Positions 57,537 through 64,000 of a stretch of DNA of 64,000 nt are shown in pieces; position 1 is the stretch's first letter, and the number at the start of each line of letters is the position of its first letter. The position numbers and the translations under genes were made by a program. The stretch is taken from positions 97,134-161,133 of the forward strand of contig CAJTCE010000003.1 in assembly GCA_910574745.1 (NCBI GenBank), written 5' to 3'. Origin of the DNA: Lachnospiraceae bacterium (GTDB lineage Bacteria > Bacillota > Clostridia > Lachnospirales > Lachnospiraceae). Under the pieces are notes generated by a model, which worked only from the letters and a program-made list of their open reading frames with translations, made no database searches and was not told where the DNA came from.

Positions 57537-60018
57537 TTTTAGAAAAAAAACTCCATATTCCGAAAAGACAGCCCCCTTTTGCGGCTTTGAAATAGGGGAA
57601 AATTCTGTCCACGATTCAAAGGACGCCTTATTCCACTGCCTGATTAAAGGGCTTTTGATTTTTACGTCCTCTTTCGGCTGTATCAGCGGGGTTTTGTCCG
57701 AATTTGACATTGCCTATAACTACTTGTTTGTATTAGTCATTATTTTTCTTTTCTCCATGCTGCTGTCCTTAATGCACATCAAAAAGTGGATTTTTAACAT
57801 CGGATACCCGGTGTTGTTTATAGTGTTCTCAACAATGCTCATCCGCTACCGGATGTTTGTCAACAGTGGTTTTCAGGCTCTGCTAAATATTGTCAACGAA
57901 AGCTACAGCGCGCACTTTTTGATGCTATTTACAAGAGAATCCACCGAGGTCATTACAGACCGCTACCTGACGGTAACTGCCGCCACCATATTTATCGGAA
58001 TCTTTCTTGCCATTTTGATCAATGTAGGCATTTTTAACGATATGTATTTCTGTACTGTTTTTAACCTTACCTTCTGGCCCTTACAGCTTGGTATTTATAT
58101 TGGCAGATACCCTTCCTTTCTATCTCTGGGGCTTCTGTTCTTTTCTTATTTTGCTATCTATTTCTTAAAGCACAGCGGGCATTACCAGTTTATTTATCCG
58201 GAAAAAGTGCCCCGGTATACAAAAACCTACAAACGAAAATCTACAAAATTTATATTCCATAAATCCAATGCCAGAAACATGGCGCAGCTTTGTGCTTTCG
58301 CCCTGATTATATCTTTGTTTTTCTCGGCTTTCGGTATCGCTTCCATTCCCCGTTCCGAGCAGGAGGCCCTCAGTTCCTCTCCATTAAAGGAATCTGCGGA
58401 TCAATATGTAAAAATATTTGTCCAGAACGGATTCTCAGGATTTTTCAACCGGTACGAAGCTACCGGCGGCATCAGCAACGGACGTCTCGGCGGCGTAAGC
58501 AGCGTCCGTCCCGATTATCAGACGGATTTAATCGCTACCTTTGTTCCCTATGCCTATGAGACTCTTTATTTAAAGGCTTTTGTCGGCATGGAGTATACCA
58601 GTTTATCTTGGCAGGCCCCCGGCAGATCTACCCTGGACAAATATCGCTACAGCGCTTCGCCGGACAGGTCTATTTCCGAAAATGCTTTTACGGAGGCGGC
58701 CACTTTAACCGCTATGATGGAGGATGGGCGCATTCCTCCCATGACAGGAACCATGATCATTGAAAATGTGGACGCCGCCCCCAATCATTTATATCTGCCC
58801 TATTATACCTCGGAGCCCGTAGATAATTCTGCCGTTACTTTAGAAAATATTCTGGACGGCTCCCTTGTCCCGGAGCGTCCCGTTTCCGTCAAATATACTC
58901 CTTACTCTCCCGCACAGACGGATTTAGACAAATTGGATGCAGACATATTCAGTCATTACCGTGACGATTCCGGCAACGCCAGCTTCCATGCCTATAGCGG
59001 AGAGGTTTATGATAACTATCTGCAGATTCCCGATGAAGTGCTTCCCGAGCTTATGAAATATCATACCGCAATCGGCTCTTCTTCGAATTTAACGGAGCAG
59101 ATTTTCTTAATCAGACAATTTTTAGCTGCCAATTATGATTACAGTATGACTCCCGGAACAACGCCACGGAATGAAGATTTTGTAACCTATTTTCTGGATA
59201 CCCAAAAGGAAGGTTACTGCGCTCATTTTGCTTCTGCTGCAACTCTTTTATTCCGCTCCTATGGTATTCCCGCCAGATATGTAGAAGGCTATATCATCAG
59301 CCAGGCCGCCATTTCCGACCGTGCTTTGGCTGCGGAATACGACTATGATGACTTTTTCTTCGGCGAAAACATTTTAGGAAACAGCAATGTAGTAGAAGTG
59401 GAAATCAATGACGGCGACGCTCATGCTTGGACGGAAGTATTTGTAGACGGCTTCGGCTGGATTCCCGTGGACGCCACGCCACCGTCCCAGGATGCGGAAG
59501 AAACTACCTATTCCGATTTCCTTTCGGCTCTTTCCGGACTTTTTGACGCCAACACCATAACATCAAATACCAACGACAACAATACTGATTTTAACGGCCT
59601 GTTTTCTTCCCTGCGATTCCAGAATTCCCCTGTCATGATACTGTTTCTGGCACTTTTGGCAGTGGCCCTTCTGACGCCTTTACTTTTAAAATCTGTTCGG
59701 GGCATCACTTCCTATATCAGGCGCAGACAGGCCTACAAGAGAGGACAATATGATATCTGCATTGCCTATGCATATCGGAAATACTGTCGTATTCTGCGCA
59801 AAAAATATCCTCAGGAAAATCTCAAATTACCTGAGGACGTGGGTAGCTTTACCGACAAGCTTCTTTCTGGTTCTGCAAGTCACACAGATCTGAAAATGTC
59901 GGTTTCCCAACTGACCGCTCTGACCCAGAAAGCATGCTTTGATCAAAAACAGCTTCCAAAGGAAGCTGCCGATTCGCTGATAGCTGCATATAAAGTTTTG
60001 CAAAAGCAAGTGAAATAA
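57517..60018 (+). CDS. Transglutaminase-domain membrane protein
   Basis: 833 aa. Five to six N-terminal helices (~45-230), extracytoplasmic part, transglutaminase core with G-Y-C-A-H-F-A-S-A-A (Cys), D-A-H-A-W-T-E-V-F (His) and V-D-A-T-P-P (Asp), another helix near 700, cytoplasmic tail. Catalytic triad intact. Third member of the MoxR-DUF58 operon. Confidence 0.9.
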   Translation: MSLLNFSFRKKTPYSEKTAPFCGFEIGENSVHDSKDALFHCLIKGLLIFTSSFGCISGVLSEFDIAYNYLFVLVIIFLFSMLLSLMHIKKWIFNIGYPVLFIVFSTMLIRYRMFVNSGFQALLNIVNESYSAHFLMLFTRESTEVITDRYLTVTAATIFIGIFLAILINVGIFNDMYFCTVFNLTFWPLQLGIYIGRYPSFLSLGLLFFSYFAIYFLKHSGHYQFIYPEKVPRYTKTYKRKSTKFIFHKSNARNMAQLCAFALIISLFFSAFGIASIPRSEQEALSSSPLKESADQYVKIFVQNGFSGFFNRYEATGGISNGRLGGVSSVRPDYQTDLIATFVPYAYETLYLKAFVGMEYTSLSWQAPGRSTLDKYRYSASPDRSISENAFTEAATLTAMMEDGRIPPMTGTMIIENVDAAPNHLYLPYYTSEPVDNSAVTLENILDGSLVPERPVSVKYTPYSPAQTDLDKLDADIFSHYRDDSGNASFHAYSGEVYDNYLQIPDEVLPELMKYHTAIGSSSNLTEQIFLIRQFLAANYDYSMTPGTTPRNEDFVTYFLDTQKEGYCAHFASAATLLFRSYGIPARYVEGYIISQAAISDRALAAEYDYDDFFFGENILGNSNVVEVEINDGDAHAWTEVFVDGFGWIPVDATPPSQDAEETTYSDFLSALSGLFDANTITSNTNDNNTDFNGLFSSLRFQNSPVMILFLALLAVALLTPLLLKSVRGITSYIRRRQAYKRGQYDICIAYAYRKYCRILRKKYPQENLKLPEDVGSFTDKLLSGSASHTDLKMSVSQLTALTQKACFDQKQLPKEAADSLIAAYKVLQKQVK

Positions 60019-60102
60019 ATTGCTAATCTATTCGTTCGTCTCTCTCTATGTACTCGAAGAGTGCAAGTACTCTAAAGCACATCGCTTGTAAGGATAAGGT
60101 AC

Positions 60103-60696
60103 TCAGACTTCTTTTAGAAGTTCCCTCATCAAATAGAGAATTTCCCGGTTCACGTTCTTTTCTGTAATGCCTACCGTCTGGGACATAATTCTCAAGCCTT
60201 CCAATGCGTACATAATATTGCGTGCCGCGCCTTTGGGGTCTTCGCAAATAAATTCTCCCGTTTTCACACCGTCTGTAATCAGCTTTTCAATAATCTGAAC
60301 CGCCGCGTCAAACTGTACCTTTAAAGGATTCTCATTTTTGGGTAATTTGTTGGCAAAGAAAAATTCATAAGTTGCCATAGTCAGACTTTCTTCCTGATTA
60401 CACAATTCCTTTTTCTGCTCCTGTAAAAACAATGCCAGAATATCCGAGCTGGGGGCGTTCTCACGTACAGCTTTTGTAAAAACATTTTCCTCTCCGCTTT
60501 CAGAAGCGTCCTTCATATTCAAGACTTCCAGAAATATTTCCCTAGTACTGTCAAAATATAAGTAAAGACCGCCTCTGCTGATTTGACATGCCTCCACAAT
60601 ATCCTTCATGGTCACATCCTTAAAGCCTCTGTCGGCAAAAACCTCTCTTGCCTTCTTTAAAATAAATGCTTTTTTCCTGGCTGACTTTTCTCCCAT
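60103..60696 (-). CDS. TetR-family regulator
   Basis: 197 aa. N-terminal HTH with F-A-D-R-G-F-K-D-V-T-M-K-D-I-V-E-A-C-Q-I-S-R-G-G-L-Y-L-Y-F near 20-48, ligand domain after. 6 bp after the acidic-tail gene, likely one operon. Target unknown. Confidence 0.9.
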   Translation of the reverse strand: MGEKSARKKAFILKKAREVFADRGFKDVTMKDIVEACQISRGGLYLYFDSTREIFLEVLNMKDASESGEENVFTKAVRENAPSSDILALFLQEQKKELCNQEESLTMATYEFFFANKLPKNENPLKVQFDAAVQIIEKLITDGVKTGEFICEDPKGAARNIMYALEGLRIMSQTVGITEKNVNREILYLMRELLKEV

Positions 60697-60702
60697 AGTC
60701 CC

Positions 60703-61620
60703 TTACTCCGTTTCTTCTGCTGCGGTATTTATCTCCTCGTCCATGGTTTCTGTTTCTTCCCTCTCCCCTTGCTCTGCTTCCACAGGATCTTCTGTTTCCG
60801 TTTCAGGCTCAGCAAATTCCTCCGTCTCAGCTTCATTCGCTGCTTCTGCAGGTTCTTCTAACTCAGTTTCATACACCTCTTCTACGGGATACTCTTCCGG
60901 TTCTTCTGTTTCTTCTCCATTTCCGGCTCCTGCAAATTCTTCTTTCTCTATTCCATAATCTTCTTCTACAGCTTCTTCTATTCCTTCTTCATCCCGGATT
61001 CCCTCGGAATCCTCGATTCCTTCTCCGCATTCTGCTTCCACAGAGTCTTCTACTTCCTCTACATATCCGGTTTCCTCAAAATCTTCCACTCCTTCTACAT
61101 ACCCGGTTTCCAAGGAGTCTCCCATCTCTTCTTCATCTTCAGGGAGAATTTCATCTTCAATAATAAGAGGCTGATCCCAGAATTCAATAATCTGTCTTGC
61201 CTTTTTCAATATGCTTAGGAAAATCTTATGGTCTACGCCATCCTTCCACAAATAAGCCTTGGTCATACCGCCAAATATGTAACGGGATAAAATGCATTGT
61301 AAAACATCCATATGCATAATATCCGCAGTCTCTATCAGCCTTAATTCGTCTTCATAATTCTGAATACGATTCCTTGTATAAAAATAGTGATAATTCTGCT
61401 CCATAAAAACTGTAGTGCTGGCATCATTCAAAAAGGATAACAGAATGCTGTCATACACAGGAAAGGATAAAGTGTGCTTCATCTTATCCCCGTCTTCATA
61501 ATTTCTGGAAACATCATTTCCGTTCTTTTTCTCAAACCATGGAATGTAGCGGGATAGCCTGATAACATCCTCCCGAAACATGCCCAAAAATTCATCCCTG
61601 CTCAATTTTTCCTTCTGCAT
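60703..61620 (-). CDS. Unknown protein with long acidic tail
   Basis: 305 aa. Residues 1-145 are an ordinary helical domain with R-L-S-R-Y-I-P-W-F-E. Residues 155-305 are almost all Glu, Ala, Thr, Gly with repeating E-T-G-Y-V-E and T-E-E-P/F-E units (predicted disordered). Family unknown to me. Possibly a DNA-mimic or polyanionic binding tail. Confidence 0.7.
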   Translation of the reverse strand: MQKEKLSRDEFLGMFREDVIRLSRYIPWFEKKNGNDVSRNYEDGDKMKHTLSFPVYDSILLSFLNDASTTVFMEQNYHYFYTRNRIQNYEDELRLIETADIMHMDVLQCILSRYIFGGMTKAYLWKDGVDHKIFLSILKKARQIIEFWDQPLIIEDEILPEDEEEMGDSLETGYVEGVEDFEETGYVEEVEDSVEAECGEGIEDSEGIRDEEGIEEAVEEDYGIEKEEFAGAGNGEETEEPEEYPVEEVYETELEEPAEAANEAETEEFAEPETETEDPVEAEQGEREETETMDEEINTAAEETE

Positions 61621-61748
61621 ATGTCTCCCCTGACCTTCCCATTTGTTTATCCTTTTATGACATTCATGTCAATCATTTTTATTTTAACATACTTTTTCCA
61701 AAAGTAGTAGACAGGAATTAAAGAAACCTCTCGTATGTAAAAAATATT

Positions 61749-62279
61749 CTACCGTTTTTTTGCAAGCGGCGCAAATATTGTCTTCCTGCCAATAAAGCCA
61801 ACGATTCTGGTAATAAAAATTCCCAAAAATACGCCACAGCTGTCTATGAATACGTCCTTTTTAGAAGGAGTCCTTCCCGCCACAAAGGATTGATGGTACT
61901 CATCAAAACAGGCAAAGCCCACGCAAAAAGCCCCTGCAAAAATGACCAGCCATATCCCACGCATACCATATACATACAAAGGAAAGGCTACTGTTACTGC
62001 CAAAATAAAATACTCCGTAAAATGAGCAAGCTTTCTTACATGGTAATGATATTTATTGGCATATGCCGTAATCTGTTCTTCTGTGAACTCTTTATCAAGC
62101 ACCTTATCCGCCACACGGACAATTCCTCTGCTGACCTTATAGCTAAGCGCCGAGGAATCCTTACCGCCCTGAGCTGAAAAGTGAAAAATCATCGCCATGA
62201 CCAAAATAGCCGGCACAAAGGACAACGGTTTTAATACCATGCGCAATAAAGTTTTTATAAATAACCATATATATTTCAT
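61749..62279 (-). CDS. VanZ-family membrane protein
   Basis: 176 aa with four hydrophobic segments. H-F-S-A-Q-G-G-K-D-S start-region and K-L-A-H-F-T-E-Y-F and D-E-Y-H-Q-S-F-V-A-G-R-T-P-S-K-K-D-V motifs are VanZ-like. Function in this organism unknown. Confidence 0.85.
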   Translation of the reverse strand: MKYIWLFIKTLLRMVLKPLSFVPAILVMAMIFHFSAQGGKDSSALSYKVSRGIVRVADKVLDKEFTEEQITAYANKYHYHVRKLAHFTEYFILAVTVAFPLYVYGMRGIWLVIFAGAFCVGFACFDEYHQSFVAGRTPSKKDVFIDSCGVFLGIFITRIVGFIGRKTIFAPLAKKR

Positions 62280-62389
62280 TTCACTTATTCCTCATCATAT
62301 TTATAATTCTATTCTTACAGGAGATTTCCCATCTCATCCACTTCAAGCGGAAAGTTCTTTTCCATTCTCCGTTTGCAGCGCCAATTCCA

Positions 62390-63484
62390 TCATACCGTCC
62401 GCCTCATACAGGAGCTTCCCTCTATGATTTCAGGCTCCATTAAAATCTGCTTGCCTTTTCCGTCTTCCCCGCTTTGAATCAGCTCAAGCAGGAGGCCTGC
62501 TGCCGTCTCTCCCAGCTTTTCCTGGGGATGCTTGATCGTGGTAAGCTTCATCCCCGCCGCCATCTGGGAATTGTCATATCCGGTTACGGAAACATCCTCC
62601 GGCACCTTAAGGCCCCCGTCAGTTAAAGCACGGATTACCTCAAAAGCAATCTGGTCATTATAGCAGACGATTCCATCCATTTCTTTTCCATCGGCAATCA
62701 TCTCCTTCATGCGCTCATAGGGATGAACGGTTCTGTCCTCCGTATAAAACCAGATAATCCGCTCCGGGTCATAGAGAATCCCCGCCTCCTGCAGCGCCTT
62801 TACATAGCCCTTATGGCGGTTTTGTCCCTGGGAATCATCCGCTTTAAACACCCCTATGATATTTTTATGTCCAAGATCAATGAGATATTTGGTAATGAGA
62901 TAACCACCCTTAAGATCATCCATCAGTATATGCGGCTTATCCTTCATCTGTGAAAAACACCCTTGGATAAAAACATAGGGAATTTGAAATTCATCCATTT
63001 TTTTATATAAATGCATATGGCGGCAGTATATTTCACTTTTACTTGGCTCGATGATCATCCCATCTATGTCCTTCTGAAGCAGTTCCTCCAGAATCTTTGC
63101 CTCCCTGCTGCGGGAATTTCTCGTGTTCTTCAAAATAATGCTGTATCCTTCATCAGTCAGAACACTGTCTATTCCCTGAATCACTCTCGGAAAAATGTAA
63201 TCAGAAAGGTAAGTAGTAACTACTGCGATATTTTTGGAGGATTTCGTATGCCTTGCCAGTTCGGAACAAAAAGTGCCCTTGCCATGGATCGCATATACAT
63301 AACCTGCATTTTCCAAAATGGCAAGGGCCTTTCGCACGGTGTGCCTGCTGACCTGATATTGAACGGACAGCACATTTTCAGACGGGAGCTTATCCCCCGC
63401 CTGAATCTGTCCCGATAAAATCATCTCACGCAGTTCTTCCGTAATCTGATCATATTTTAACTTTTTGTTACCGGTATCTACCAT
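62390..63484 (-). CDS. GntR-LacI type (AraR-like) regulator
   Basis: 364 aa. N-terminal GntR wHTH (K-L-P-S-E-N-V-L-S-V-Q-Y-Q-V-S-R-H-T-V-R-K-A) and a periplasmic-binding-like sugar domain with S-V-T-G-Y-D-N-S. Same architecture as AraR, but sugar unknown. Monocistronic. Confidence 0.88.
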   Translation of the reverse strand: MVDTGNKKLKYDQITEELREMILSGQIQAGDKLPSENVLSVQYQVSRHTVRKALAILENAGYVYAIHGKGTFCSELARHTKSSKNIAVVTTYLSDYIFPRVIQGIDSVLTDEGYSIILKNTRNSRSREAKILEELLQKDIDGMIIEPSKSEIYCRHMHLYKKMDEFQIPYVFIQGCFSQMKDKPHILMDDLKGGYLITKYLIDLGHKNIIGVFKADDSQGQNRHKGYVKALQEAGILYDPERIIWFYTEDRTVHPYERMKEMIADGKEMDGIVCYNDQIAFEVIRALTDGGLKVPEDVSVTGYDNSQMAAGMKLTTIKHPQEKLGETAAGLLLELIQSGEDGKGKQILMEPEIIEGSSCMRRTV

Positions 63485-63539
63485 CTTTTGTCTCCCGATA
63501 AGCTTCCAAAAGACTGCCGTTTATAAAACAGCCCTTTTC

Positions 63540-64000
63540 TTACTTTGTCAAAAGCAGCATAATGTCATTGCTGCGGGCAATAAATTTAGTCATTGCCTCC
63601 GGCGATAAAGGCGCATTTTGGAGCATTGCCAAATCATATAACTGCTCGCAGATCATCTTGGTATTTTCCCCGTCTTCATGCTCCATCACATATGCCACTA
63701 AAGGATGGTTTGCATTTAATACAAGGGTCTCTCCCTCACTTCCGAACATTCCCATATCCATTCCGCTTGTCGCATACATTTTCATCATATCCTGCATACG
63801 GCGGCTTTCTTCGGAAACGGTAATCATGGAAGAAATCTTCTTGTTCTTTAATTTCTCAATTTTAACAGAAAGCTTATCCTTTTTCAAAGCTTTTTTCATG
63901 ATCGCAGCAATTTCTTCCGCCTTGGCATCAAACTCCTCCTGTGCTTTTTTGGAGGTTTTCGACTTAAAGGTATCCGTCAAATCCGCATCGATTCTGGAAA
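63540..64000 (-). CDS. htpG: Chaperone HtpG, C-terminal part (cut by window edge)
   Basis: At least 153 codons, frame open through 64000. Segment with S-S-M-I-T-V-S-E-E-S-R-R-M-Q-D-M-M and L-V-L-N-A-N-H-P-L-V is the Hsp90 C-terminal dimerisation region. ATP-dependent folding chaperone. The N-terminus is outside the window. Confidence 0.88.
   Translation of the reverse strand, partial: SRIDADLTDTFKSKTSKKAQEEFDAKAEEIAAIMKKALKKDKLSVKIEKLKNKKISSMITVSEESRRMQDMMKMYATSGMDMGMFGSEGETLVLNANHPLVAYVMEHEDGENTKMICEQLYDLAMLQNAPLSPEAMTKFIARSNDIMLLLTK

Overview
The window looks like the chromosome of a gut-type Clostridia, most likely a Lachnospiraceae. The housekeeping genes have Firmicutes-type products (MecA, LiaF-like, QueH, GntR/ABC pairs, a SpoIID-like protein), intergenic regions are AT-rich, and Shine-Dalgarno (SD) sites are strong. 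Positions 1 to about 32,245 are the right part of a siphovirus-type prophage that continues past the left edge. It ends at a large serine recombinase inserted in a host gene for a peptidoglycan-binding/SpoIID-like protein. The rest is ordinary chromosome.

Prophage layout, read right to left: recombinase (30659-32197, +); a type I toxin with its antisense RNA (30277-30490); a CI-type repressor and accessory genes on + facing a Cro-like gene on -, with four shared operator sites (28471-30164); an early minus-strand operon with a DUF1071 annealing protein, NinB-like, HNH-like, RusA, a replisome organizer, two DNA methyltransferases, a PAPS-reductase-like protein, an SNF2 helicase and small zinc-ribbon proteins (14541-28136); then the late operon terS, terL, portal, MuF-type minor head protein, tRNA, scaffold, capsid, head-tail connectors, tail tube, chaperones, tape measure, distal tail and a Gp37-like tail protein (7-14321).

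The main discovery candidate is in the late operon. Four structural genes (terS, portal, MuF-type head protein, tape measure protein) and two leader ORFs have AGG exactly where their initiation codon should be. SD spacing is normal for terS, portal and tape measure, and the N-termini become family-typical once AGG is read as the start. No ATG/GTG/TTG is available at the expected place. A fifth gene (5832-6236) is ambiguous. The same operon encodes a tRNA (8746-8818) with anticodon CCU, the complement of AGG. It has hallmarks of bacterial initiator tRNA rather than elongator tRNA-Arg: an unpaired 1:72 position with A72, the A11:U24 pair, and D-arm and anticodon-stem sequence nearly identical to tRNA-fMet. 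I infer that the phage carries its own initiator-like tRNA and uses AGG as a private start codon for part of its late proteins. Each AGG leader ORF starts with the same five codons apart from one base and runs through an intrinsic terminator, one just before terS and one just before the tRNA. This suggests translation-coupled attenuation and a possible positive-feedback switch.

The host segment (32.2-64 kb) holds: the interrupted SpoIID-like gene; a GntR-ABC transporter operon whose ATPase has a repetitive N-terminus; a LiaF-like/LytTR pair; ilvE; folA-thyA; a beta-CASP metallo-hydrolase; tRNA-Val and tRNA-Met; ispF with a GNAT acetyltransferase; a GreA-like factor, mecA, argS and queH; an EAL-domain signalling protein; carAB; a MoxR/DUF58/transglutaminase operon; TetR, acidic-tail, VanZ and GntR-LacI genes; and the 3' part of htpG at the right edge.
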